Positions 55,311 through 64,000 of a stretch of DNA of 64,000 bases are shown here, piece after piece (position 1 is the first letter of the stretch; every line of letters starts with the position of its first letter). The notes beneath the pieces are model-generated. The model had not been told where the DNA came from, ran no database searches, and saw nothing but the letters and a program-made list of their open reading frames with translations. Origin of the DNA: Neoceratodus forsteri (Eukaryota > Chordata > Ceratodontiformes > Ceratodontidae). The translations under genes and the position numbers were made by a program. The DNA is taken from positions 200,976,501 to 201,040,500 of the forward strand of contig CM057458.1 in NCBI GenBank assembly GCA_016271365.2, read 5' to 3'.

Positions 55311-56386
55311 TAGAAACATAGAAACATAGAAACATAGAAACATAGACTTTGACGGCAGATAAGGACCGCTAGGCCCATCTAGTCTGCTCATTTCCCTACC
55401 TACAGGAAAGGCCGCAGATCCTAGTTAACCAACAGCCTATATCTTCCTGCCCCCCACAAGAATTGCCTTATGTCTGTCCCATGCATTCTTGAATTCTCCC
55501 ACAGTTTTAGACCCCACAACTTCCTCAGGAAGGCTGTTCCATGCATCCACTACCCTCTCTGTGAAATAATACTTCCTCACATTGCCCCTGAACCGCCCTC
55601 CTTCTATCTTTAAATTGTGTCCCCTTGTTCTTGCAAGTCTCTTTTTCTGAAAGATGCTACCCTCTTTGACTTTGTTGATTCCCTTGAGGTACTTGAAAGT
55701 TTCTATCATGTCCCCCCTCTCCCTTCTTTCCTCAAGGGTATACATATTAAGCTCCTTTAGTCTCTCCTCATACGGCTTCTCTTGCAGACCCTGCACCATT
55801 TAGTTGCCCTCCTCTGGACTGCCTCTATCCTGTCTATGTCCTTGCGGAGATGGGGTCTCCAGAACTGGACACAGTATTCCAGATGGGGTCTCACCAACTG
55901 TCTGTACAGAGGGATAACAACTTCCTGTTTTCTGCTGCTGATGCCTCTCTCTATACATCCCAGTATACCCCTGGCCCTCCCTACTGCCTTCTCACATTGC
56001 TTGCTAACCTTAAGGTCATCTGATATGATTACCCCCAGGTCCCTTTCCTGTTTTGTTGTTGTTACTACCTCCCCACCCATTGTGTATTCTTCCCCTGGGT
56101 TCTTGTTTCCCAGGTGCATTATTTTGCAGTTTTTTGCATTGACTCCTAGCTGCCATACGTCTGACCATTCCTCCAACCTTGCTAAGTCCCTTTTCATCCT
56201 TTCCACGCCTCCTTGTGTATCAACCCTGTTGCAGATCTTTGTGTCATCTGCAAAAAGGCATACTTTTCCTTCCAGTCCCTCTGCAATGTCACTGATGAAG
56301 ACATTAAAAGGACTGGACCCAATACTGAACCCTGCAGTACCCCACTAGTAACCACCCTTTCTTCAGAGTGGACTCCATTTACAATT
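55311..56386 (-). mobile_element. CR1 copy M, 3' part, antisense
   Basis: Minus-strand CR1 with a tail of repeated CATAGAAA units at 55311-55345 (as read on the plus strand), truncated at the VIVNGVHSEER codons at about 56386. ACATCA at 55305-55310 and 56387-56392 is a perfect 6-bp target duplication. Same subfamily as 'E' and 'J'. Confidence 0.9.
55437..56386 (-). pseudogene. CR1 copy M reverse transcriptase remnant
   Basis: 56206-55757 reads VMHLGNK-type (IMHLGNKNPGEEYTMGGEVV), ISDDLKVSKQCEKAVGRARG and VRPHLEYCVQFWRPHLRKDI. 55799-55437 gives [20 protein letters not shown], then FTERVVDAWNSLPEEVVGSK. The RT palm above 56206 is frameshifted, so the FADD region is readable only as scrambled frames. 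Confidence 0.88.
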
Positions 56387-56529
56387 ACATCAATAAAGAC
56401 TTCATTGGAAACAGAAATCAAACTCTTCAATTTCCTTTCTATGGACTCTTGCTGAAAACTGGGAGCAGTTCCTCTAACCATACATTCTCCAATTGCTCCT
56501 ACCAAGAGCCTGGGCAGCCTGAGACCAGT

Positions 56530-56770
56530 GGCCTTGATCCCTGCTCTGGAGACCCTTTAGCACTTACACCCTAACAGGGTTTTTGGGAGCATACTGGTGC
56601 CTTTAAATATGGCAGCCTGATACCATTTCCAAAATTCTACCAATGTACCTGTGTGCCCTGTATTCAGGATCTGGCCCTCACTGCTTGAGCTCTGGGAGAC
56701 CCTTTATCATTCATACCCAAACAGGGTTTTAGGCATATACGTGCCTTTGAATATGGCATTTGGCATGATA
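56530..56770. repeat. ~150-bp direct repeat pair
   Basis: CTCTGGAGACCCTTTAGCA... (56547) and CTCTGGGAGACCCTTTATCA... (56690) continue with AACAGGGTTTT, then GTGCCTTTAAATATGGC / GTGCCTTTGAATATGGC. Confidence 0.7.
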
Positions 56771-57004
56771 ATAGGGTTTGGGACATGCATATCACTTTTT
56801 TGTATATCTCAAACCCTGTTAGAGAGGTACCAAAGTTTCAAATATGAAGCCTGTGATGTCAATTTTCCAGTTGTGACATTAAAATCATTTCCATGACAGT
56901 CAAATGTGATTCATAAACAGAGGGTTTATGACAATGCCTCTATTCATTCCTGCAGTTGCTTCTGATATTGGGTGGATTCCTACTCACCTGCTCTCCACTC
57001 CACT

Positions 57005-57360
57005 AGAGATGCAGCAAAATTTTATTTCACCAGCAAAATTCCAGCCAAATCATGAATTTCACTGTGCAAAATATTTTTTTAAATTTTCGCATTCCACAAA
57101 ATATTTAGCAGGTGTGAAATGCGGAATTTCACCCACAAAATGTGGAATTTCATGGGTGAATATCAAAATTTCACCCGTGAATGACAGAATTTCAACTGCA
57201 TGTGTCAAAATTCCATTGTTCGCGGTGAAATTCCTCTGTTTACGGGCAAAATTCTGTATTTTGCCAGCGAAATTTTGCATTTCGCAGTCATGAAATAGTT
57301 CCCGAAATGCGTGAATTTCGCAAAATTTTTCACGTAATGAAATTTGTGGATTTCATCCAT
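57005..57360. repeat. Degenerate GCAAAATTTC/GAATTTCAC repeat block
   Basis: About 350 bp made of short variants of AAATTTCAC, GCGAAATT and their reverse complements (for example GAATTTCACCCACAAAATGT, then GGAATTTCATGGGTGAATAT). Both strands stay open over 60-120 codons because of the repeat, so the ORFs are not evidence of coding. Confidence 0.7.
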
Positions 57361-58470
57361 CTGTGCACCCCCCCACACTGACACCAGCACTATCCTGATC
57401 CTTTAGTTTCAAACATTCTCCCTGTTCCTCTTATTTTGTTGTGTTGCTTACAGTTATGTTCTTTGCCCATTCCACAATTTTCTATATGGAAATTTTACTG
57501 TATGGCAATTTTATTCTTCAAGGATTGTTGACGTCGTATATTTTTTTATATTACCTTGTATCAGTTCTCTTCTCTTCTCTTCTGTTCCCCTCCCTAAAAG
57601 ACACATCTGGAAATGAGCTGATACCAGTTCAGTATGACTTTGCTAGTAAAACTTTTGCAGTCAAATCAATCAATAGTCATGTGCAGACAAGCAGCAAGAG
57701 TGGAAGAGGTCTGAGGGAAAATAATCTTATATTCGAGTTGTCCATAATAATGCAGACAGGGAGAAGAAAAATACAGAAAACATGAAATATAAGCAGAACT
57801 GTATGCAAATATTGTGTTTCTCAAAGTTTTCCCAGAGATTTCATAGGCTGGGTAAGGCTTTCAGGAGGTCTGGAGTCTAATCCCATCAAAGACACTTAGG
57901 CACTGTGTAACCTTACGCAAGTCTCATTGTAATATTGGGTAAAAGCAGGCTTCTACTGAAATATGAAATACTTAATACTTAATCACAACCTGGCAGAGCT
58001 GAGCAAAGAGATAGTAAACTGCGTATAAGCTTCATAAAGTCAGGGCTCTGGAGAGTAATGGGCAATGTGTTGCTTTCCTTTAAACTGTGACTTTCCTGCC
58101 ACTAGATGGCTGTGTTAGTTTATACTTTAAATTCAGCAGTGCCTCTAGTGCCTTAGTACACTTTGCTTTATTGTTAGTGTAAAACTTAGTACCACACAAT
58201 ATAATGCTTTCTACGGCAAGCTATTTCATAATTCATTAAAAAAAAAAAACAATGTTTTGTGCTGTTCCTCAACAGAAAGGTATAGCAAGGAGGGTTCTGA
58301 CTCAACTGGATGTTTGCAGTAATGGGTCTGAAATAAGGCTAATGAATGCCAAATTAAAATGTGTCTTTACTGTATAAATTAAGCAATTTACAGCTTCACA
58401 GCATAAGCATGCTATACTCCCTTTCCTTATATGAGAACTCATTTTATTTTATACGATCACTGCAATGCAC
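57361..58470. other. No recognised feature
   Basis: Mostly AT-rich. The 114-codon frame at 57441-57785 has no recognisable domain and poor coding character. Confidence 0.35.
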
Positions 58471-58477
58471 TTCAGTG

Positions 58478-58525
58478 AGTAATAAAAACACAGACAAGTG
58501 AGTAATAAAAACACAGACAGATGTG
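58478..58525. repeat. 24-bp tandem duplication
   Basis: GTGAGTAATAAAAACACAGACA occurs twice in succession. Confidence 0.9.
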
Positions 58526-59354
58526 TTTTCTGAACAAATAACTTTAAAGAGTTACTGCTGTGTCAGCACAAACATTTATACAGTATTTAGACAGAAATAA
58601 GCTTATATAGTGATGTCTATGTGTAAGATCCCTCTTGCAAGCACTTTCAGAATTAGGGATGGTAGAATCAGTTTTGTTACGTTAGAACCTACCAGAACCT
58701 GTGACATTTGCTGTAAAAAAGTTATATCAGAACTTTCTTCAGGTTCTTATTCTTTTAGAAACATTGATTTTGCAGATTAATATACTCCTCCAGTAGGTCT
58801 TTGCCAGGAAAGAAGACTAACAATTGAGAAAAGACCCAGTGAGTCAGGGCTGTATTAAGTGTTCATAGTCACAGCTGTTACATAAGAGGTACTAATTAAA
58901 AAAGCCTGAACATGCTGGCATTTCCTTGGGATTAAAGCCTAGCTGGGAGTGTTAACCCTAGTATGGGCATTAAGCCCAGGAAATGCCTGCTTGTGAGGGT
59001 GTTACAATATTGCGGTTACAAGACTAATCACCTTCGCATAAAAGAGGCTTTTAAAATCGAAAAACATGCTTTAGAGAGCAACATGCCTTGCTTCTCTGAG
59101 CTGTACTAGACATTAAAAATGGGCCAATGTCGAATTTGCATGCAGCGAATGTGCCATAATCTGACATTTTGGACACTGGGGAAGAAGGTCCAATGGAACT
59201 AATTTTCCCTTCAGCAGTTTGGCACTTTGACATCATGACTCAGCACTTTTTAGAAGGAGAGTACACTAAGCATGCCCAAGTTGTTGGCACAAGCCACATG
59301 ACCGGCTGCAGCCAATCAGTGATGCCAGAGATTGAGAACAGCATGTGCTGCTCA

Positions 59355-59355
<1 letters not shown>
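58526..59355. other. No recognised feature
   Basis: No ORF or repeat I can support. Confidence 0.4.
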
Positions 59356-59357
<2 letters not shown>

Positions 59358-59390
<33 letters not shown>

Positions 59391-59408
59391 TCTCTCGCCC
59401 TCTCTGTC
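59358..59408. repeat. (CT)n microsatellite
   Basis: About 50 bases of TCTC repeat with a few interruptions. The ORF reading SLSLSLSL across it is an artefact. Confidence 0.95.
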
Positions 59409-60035
59409 TCGCACAAAGGGAAATTACTTCTGGCAGTAAGGAGCTCTTTTTATGTGAAAAAGAATGACTTTTGATCAGAAAACTTTTGAAATCATCAGAG
59501 AATCATACATTATCATTCCAGTCATCTAATTTTCACTACTGTTAATGGCAAGGCATGCCTGGAGTTCAGTATGGCATTGGGCAACACATCCCACACCCAT
59601 TCCCCACCAAACCCTAAAAACGTGTGCATGCTCCAAGCGTCCTCTGGACCCTTATTTGCTTGCTGCAGCTGCGTGGCTGCCATTCTACTCCCAGCCCTCC
59701 CCATTTTCATACAAGGCCCGCTATGCAGCTGCAGCCCTTGGCTTCCCTCCTTCATCTGCATCCCTACCAGTTGTTGTTAGTGGCTGTGTCCCTATCTGGC
59801 TCCTCAAGCTTTTGTCACTCCACAGCCCTGTACAGCTCCTTGTGGCTCCCATTATTTGTTTGTTTTTTTGTGCATGCAGCTGCAGCCTCTGCTGCTGATG
59901 GTGCCTCCATCCTTGGGGAGCACTGTTCCACCACTCTTGTCACTTTGTGGGTTGTTTTCCCCAGCTTCTGTTCCATTTGTGAAGGGGGGTGCCTGCTGTT
60001 GCTGCTTTTCTCCCTGATTGTATCCTCTGCCACCC

Positions 60036-60049
60036 AGAGGCTGCCATGT
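60036..60049. repeat. L1 target duplication, left
   Basis: AGAGGCTGCCATGT, repeated exactly at 60579-60592 on the other side of the L1. Confidence 0.9.
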
Positions 60050-60578
60050 ATCTGTTCACTCCGGAAGTATGTTTATTAGGAGATATGTCAGGTTGCAGGG
60101 TTAAACAGAGGAAATTCCATATATCCATGGTTGCTGTGCAGTTAAAAAATTGGTATTGAGATATTGGAAGAATCCTCGCCCTATTTCATACTCTGAATGG
60201 TTGATGGAGCTCCTTTCCTTTCTTAGAACTGAGAGGATGATTGCTATACTGCATAATGTGTTACCCCGCTTTGAAAAAATCTGGTCTCCTCTGGAAATGG
60301 TTTACAAATAGAAAATCTTGTCCAGAGAAGCCTTCCTTCCTTGCTTGCCTTTGATTCAACTGTTATTTGCAGTGCCTTTTTTGGGGGTGGAGGGTTGGGG
60401 TTGGGGTTGAGGGATTGCGGGAACTATGTGTTTTCTTTTTCACTATAAGTAATCTTGAATGTTGGCTATGTGTAGTTAATTGCATGTTATCGACTGTTTT
60501 GGTATTGTTCCCGCAATCGTATGTTTAAAATGTTCAATCGTATGTTTAAAATGTTCAATAAAATATTAATTGCAAAAA
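60050..60578 (+). mobile_element. 5'-truncated L1 with perfect 14-bp target duplication
   Basis: 529 bp. The ORF2 C-terminus is readable (CLLGDMSGCRVKQRKFHISM, then ERMIAILHNVLPRFEKIWSP). The 3' UTR has a G-rich run (60379-60420) and a 19-bp tandem repeat (ATCGTATGTTTAAAATGTTC type), then AATAAAATATT and a short A tail. Target duplication is perfect, so this is among the youngest insertions in the window. Confidence 0.88.
60379..60420 (+). other. G-quadruplex-prone 3' UTR tract of the L1
   Basis: GGGGGTGGAGGGTTGGGGTT then GGGGTTGAGGG gives at least four G-runs of three or more. G-rich 3' UTR tracts are an established feature of L1 elements. Confidence 0.7.
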
Positions 60579-61227
60579 AGAGGCTGCCATGTTCCCAGGC
60601 AGCTGCTCCTCTGCCCTGGGATCCTGGTGCCCTCCTTTCTGGCTTTATTTCTGTTGCCTGCCACTGACTCCCCTTCTTGCTCCTGAGTGGTCAGGATGTG
60701 CTGGCTGTGGTGGACTCCTCTCCCTGCTTGTCTTGTTTTGTTGTCCTCCCCCAATCCTGGTGAAGGGAGATGCTTACCTGGCTCCCATGCTCTTGGGGCT
60801 GGCACTTATCTCCCCATGCCTACAGCCTATGCTACCTTCCTCTGGTCCTTCCAGTGATGGCTGTGGTTTGGGCCTTTGCTATTCTGACTGCCTTACCCAC
60901 TTCCTTCGGTTTTAACTGGTACAGTTCTCTGTCCTGCTCCTTCTGTGTTTTCTTATACTTCCTGAATGCTATCTTTTTCTCCCTTACCTTCCCCACCATT
61001 TCTTTTGAGAACCATAGTGTTTTTTTCTTTCATTTTGATTGAAAAACAATGTATGCACATTTTTTGTCTGGGGAGAGGAATAAATGAATTAATGAATTAA
61101 ACATGCCTGGCAAACAAGGTGAGTATTTCATAAGCATACATTTTCCTAGTATACATTTTTTAGTCGGGGAGAAATTTGATGGTCAGTGACTATAAAAAAT
61201 AAAGCATGGAATGGTGTACATTATTTA

Positions 61228-61374
61228 AGCAATATACCATGACAGGGTGTAGGTATATGGGTGGATTTACCATGCCTGGTGTGCTTCGGTCATGAGACTG
61301 CAGGCCAGGTGACTTAACCATACCAGAAGTGATAAATCTACCCATATACCCACACCCTGGAGTGGTATATTGCT
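61228..61374. mobile_element. Foldback MITE, 147 bp
   Basis: 42-nt inverted arms, 37 of 42 matching by eye: AGCAATATACCA...AGGGTGT.GGTATATGGGT.GATTTA (61228-61269) and the mirror at 61333-61374. Confidence 0.8.
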
Positions 61375-62137
61375 ATTATACAATGTGTCCCTTTTTTCTG
61401 ATTTTTATAATGGGAGAAAAATGTTTTATATATGTAGTTAAAGTTATTTTTCTTTAGTTTGTTGCTGCACGAGAAAAAAAATGTGCATGGTTGCTATCCT
61501 GGGTTTCTAAGGTGTACTACTCATGCGCAGGAGCGTTTGGAGTACTGGCTACATTTCTGCGGCATGCACAGAACCATTCCAGACAGCATACACTGCTGCT
61601 GTGATGTATGACAGTCTTCTCTGACCCTCTTGTGCTTCTGGGCTGGGGAAACAATGTTAACATTTTTTTGGGTTGTTTTCTTCTGCCGCCTGCCTCGTTC
61701 ACCACGGGAGAGAGACAGAGGTCATGGCCTGCAGATTTGAAGTGTGGAGCCACTGAGTAAAGATGATGAGGAGCGAGCAGTGAAAGAGAGAAAAACTCGG
61801 CAAGGGAGTTGGTAACTGAGGTGAAGTGATTTTGAAAATAAAAACAGGATATTATGTGTTGATGAGTTGTTTTTTTTTTCAATTTGTTTGAGAGAACTGG
61901 TTTTCCAGCTGCCGCTCACTTTGATGTTTGGAATCTTGCAGAGCAAGAAGTAGGAGTTCTGCCAGACAGGGAGTAGGCATACTTGGAGTGATTTGAAGGA
62001 GAGTTCCTGATGTGACTGAGAGGTGGCTGGCACCTTTTCCAGTTGGTACACTGGAGGATTTACAATGCTGAAAAGGTGCCAGCCAGCCAATCAGAATGCA
62101 GCATTTCTGTGTTTCTATTTACTCCATTGTATAATTG
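61375..62137. other. No recognised feature
   Basis: A stretch with CATGCGCAG near 61524 and no convincing ORF. The minus frames at 61517-61882 and 61722-62090 lack domains. Confidence 0.35.
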
Positions 62138-62237
62138 AATTTAATACACACCCTCAGTGTGTGGTGCTTGAGTAGACCTCTCGAGCGTAGCTATAGGAGT
62201 TTATGTAGCATAGCACACCCCAGGTGTGTATTAAATT
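62138..62237. mobile_element. Foldback MITE, 100 bp
   Basis: AATTTAATACACACC at 62138 and its inverted copy GGTGTGTATTAAATT ending at 62237, with a weaker inner pairing GTGTGGTGC/GCATAGCACAC. Confidence 0.65.
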
Positions 62238-62279
62238 TTCATAATGTAAACTGTTGCATGAGGTAGTCTGTATTTCATG

Positions 62280-62830
62280 TCTTATCACATGTTTATTACA
62301 AACAACATGGCATCAGCTGCCAACCCAGTGCCACTACAGCCACCTGTGCACCACTGGTGTGGACAACTGCCTGTCTGCCTCATGCTGTAGGGCTATCATA
62401 TCATCTTTATGATTCATCACATGTTTGTTACAAACAACATGACACCAGCTGTCAGTGCTAGCCCAATGTCACCACAGCCACCTGTGTGCTGTAAACATGG
62501 ACAAGTCCTGTCTAACTTGAAGCACTATCAATAGTGCTATTTAGTATTAGCTTCATGAATAACATTACACCAGTTGTCAGTGCCAGCCCAGTGCCACCAC
62601 AGTCACCTGTGCACTGTGAATATGGACAAGTCTTGTCTAACTTGAAGCACTATACATAGTGTTACTTAGTGGCAGCTTCATGACTCATCATGTATTTATT
62701 AAGAACAACATTTCACCCCGCTGCCAGTGACATCCCATTGCCACCACAGCCACCTTTGTGCCATGGATGTGGACAATTTCCATGTCTTTCTTGAGGCACT
62801 GTACATAATTTTATTTATTATCATCTTCAC
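62280..62830. repeat. ~135-bp tandem array, 4 units
   Basis: Units begin near 62284, 62417, 62550 and 62686. Each has AACAACAT..CACCAGCTG.CAGTG, then GCCACC.CAGCCACCTGTGTGC, then TGGACAA and a CTTGA..CACTAT block. Divergence is moderate. Confidence 0.8.
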
Positions 62831-62908
62831 AACATAGCAGGTGTTCATTCAGAAATCATGTTTTGTTGTTGTGTAAATAAAAATACATTTGAAGTATTTA
62901 ACAAAAGT

Positions 62909-63346
62909 ACAGTTATGTAAGAACTTATTGTAACAGTAGATTTTCAAGAAGAGCTCTTGCAGCAGGTAACACCTTTAGGACTGAAGCTGGCAGGTGCCAA
63001 GACCCCACAGAAAATTTCTAGATAGTAATATACAGTGAGGGACTGCCCCCCGATGGGGCCCACCCCCGATGTCACATATGGTATAAAAGGGGTAGTCCCC
63101 CAGCCCATCCCCAGTTATCCTGCCGGAGACCACAGCAAGTGAGTAAAAATGGAGAACCGAGGAGGTTCTTCTTAGTTGAGGAAAATCAAAGGTATCCGTG
63201 ATGGAGAAATAGCTACCAGGGGAAAGGTGGGTGGGAAAATAGCACCAGCTGCAAGAGCTCCTCTCAAAGATCTACTGTTATGATAAGTTCTTACATAACT
63301 ACATCTTACTTTGAGGGGGCTCTTGCAGCAGGTAACACCTTCAGGA
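62909..63346. repeat. DIRS terminal repeat / complementary region
   Basis: 62909-62968 (AGTTATGTAAGAACTTATTG ... GAGCTCTTGCAGCAGGTA) is inverted at 63243-63302 (GCTGCAAGAGCTCC ... AAGTTCTTACATAACTAC). GGCTCTTGCAGCAGGTAACA at 63318 repeats the first arm directly. Confidence 0.75.
63080..63092 (+). promoter_or_regulatory. TATA-box-like site inside the DIRS terminal region
   Basis: GGTATAAAAGGGG at about 63080-63092 lies between the inverted arms, pointing away from the recombinase gene. It may be the element's own promoter if the terminal repeat serves both ends; inference only. Confidence 0.35.
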
Positions 63347-63427
63347 TGGAGTCTCAAGCAGTAAGGAGAGACCCCGGTCAGCTGGGTGGAGGTAGAAGTC
63401 TCCCAAAGATGATTAGGAGAGGAGGCC

Positions 63428-63990
63428 CTAGAGGACTGCTAGTCCAAAGCCTGCTCTGCATTGAGATGCAATGTCCAAACTGCCAAACTGTAGTGCTTGA
63501 CAAAGGTGTGGACAGTACTCCAAATAGCAGCTGCACAAACATCGGCAGCTGACACGTTCCTCAAGGAGGCAAAGGAAACCGCTATGCCTCTGGTAAAGTG
63601 GCCCTTTACTGAGCCGATAAAGGTTTGTCATACTTGTAGCAGAAAACAATGCAATTAACCAACCATTTGGATAAACGCTGCTTAGAAATAGGACCCTCTT
63701 CCATTCTGGGGGCGAAGGACACAAAGAGCTGGCCAGACTTTCTGAAGGCTTGGGTACACTCCTAGTAATAACAAAGCACCCTATGAACATCCAGAGTATG
63801 AAGCAGTGCCTCCCCTTGGTTCAAGTACTCTGGGTAGTAGACTGGAAGGTGGATGTCCTGATTCAAAGTAAACTCTGACACAACCTTGGGAAGAAACTTA
63901 GGATTAGTCCGCAAGGACACCCTATCCTTGTGGAAAACTAAATAAGACTCCTTACACATTAGGGTTTGAAGCCTGGAAATCCTAAGTGGA
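63428..63990 (-). pseudogene. DIRS tyrosine recombinase, C-terminal domain
   Basis: From 63959: LVFHKDRVSLRTNPKFLPKV, then PVYYPEYLNQGEALLHTLDV, then HRVLCYY (the LDV.R block with the catalytic Arg of box I). From 63790: AFRKSGQLFVSFAPRMEEGP, ISKQRLSKWLVNCIVFCYK. After a frame change near 63600 another frame gives DVCAAAIWSTVHTFVKHYSL, with the catalytic His region and the Tyr nucleophile (codon 63490-63492). This matches DIRS/YR recombinases, which integrate circular DNA without target duplication. The H-x-x-R segment is lost in the frame break and stops are present. Confidence 0.8.
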
Positions 63991-64000
63991 AGTAATGGCA

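Larger units (their letters stand above)
59540..61105 (+). mobile_element. Unidentified retroposon-like segment, ends in AATTAATG-type tail
   Basis: A CT-rich region interrupted by the L1 at 60050-60578, ending GGAATAAATGAATTAATGAATTAAA, which resembles a LINE/SINE 3' tail. I recognise no protein domain. The long frames (59545-59898, 59624-60079, 60589-60915) are Leu/Pro/Cys-rich and compositionally biased, so I do not call genes. Confidence 0.3.
62905..64000 (-). mobile_element. DIRS-type tyrosine-recombinase retrotransposon, terminal part
   Basis: The minus strand from 64000 reads the C-terminal tyrosine recombinase, followed by a terminal region of direct and inverted repeats (62909-63346). 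DIRS elements are known to end in inverted terminal repeats and an internal complementary region, which fits. The rest of the element (RT, RNase H, gag) would lie beyond the window end. Confidence 0.78.

Noticed and set aside
56928..57293. 121-codon frame and opposite-strand 73-codon frame
   Set aside because: Both arise from the repetitive AAATTTCAC block; repeats without stops explain the openness.
59624..60079. 151-codon plus frame with Leu/Cys/Ser-rich translation, possibly a secreted protein
   Set aside because: Composition bias from CT-rich sequence, several overlapping frames are equally long, and the frame runs across an L1 target duplication into the L1.

Overview
This window is repeat-derived DNA from a large vertebrate genome. 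I found no host protein-coding gene, rRNA gene or CRISPR array. The transposon mix is CR1-type LINEs with (TTTCTATG)n tails, L2-like LINEs, 5'-truncated L1s, a Penelope-like element, a DIRS-type tyrosine-recombinase element, an LTR element and many foldback MITEs. That mix suggests an amphibian or lungfish; a caecilian is my best guess (inference, no marker gene present). Nearly every ORF is a decayed retrotransposon fragment. The best preserved is a 643-codon endonuclease/reverse-transcriptase frame on the minus strand at 16.5-18.4 kb.

Layout. 0-5.4 kb: a plus-strand CR1 3' end, a ~49-bp tandem repeat, and an old plus-strand CR1 (ORF1 esterase plus endonuclease) interrupted by an L1. 5.4-12.65 kb: a minus-strand LINE ('A'), split at 6.18-8.96 kb by a block of direct and inverted repeats that itself holds a short retroposon. 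12.65-25.05 kb: a minus-strand LINE ('B') with a long 5' part (coding-like ORF1, then a 2A-like leader), split by a nearly complete second LINE ('C', 15.70-20.65 kb). 25.1-26.8 kb: a decayed plus-strand CR1. 28.4-52.7 kb: a nested stack whose oldest layer is a Penelope-like element flanked by ~1.15-kb inverted arms. Its left arm was opened by a CR1 ('E'), itself containing an L2-like LINE ('D'), and by a second CR1 ('G'), itself containing an antisense CR1 ('H'). Its right arm was opened by a second large palindrome (43.2-50.8 kb) carrying another CR1 and an LTR element with a 5-bp target duplication, and by a further CR1 and a MITE. 52.7-62.8 kb: MITEs, a possible solo LTR, an antisense CR1, an AT-rich minisatellite-like block, an L1 with a perfect 14-bp target duplication and a ~135-bp tandem array. 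62.9-64.0 kb: the terminal part of a DIRS element on the minus strand, running off the window.

The genes do not form a host pathway. They are parts of selfish elements: LINE endonuclease/reverse transcriptase, CR1 ORF1 esterase, Penelope reverse transcriptase with GIY-YIG nuclease, and DIRS recombinase. The most informative signals are the order of nesting, 2A-like motifs at three LINE ORF2 N-termini, hammerhead-like motifs in the palindromic arms, and a perfect 17-bp inverted repeat at a CR1 deletion.
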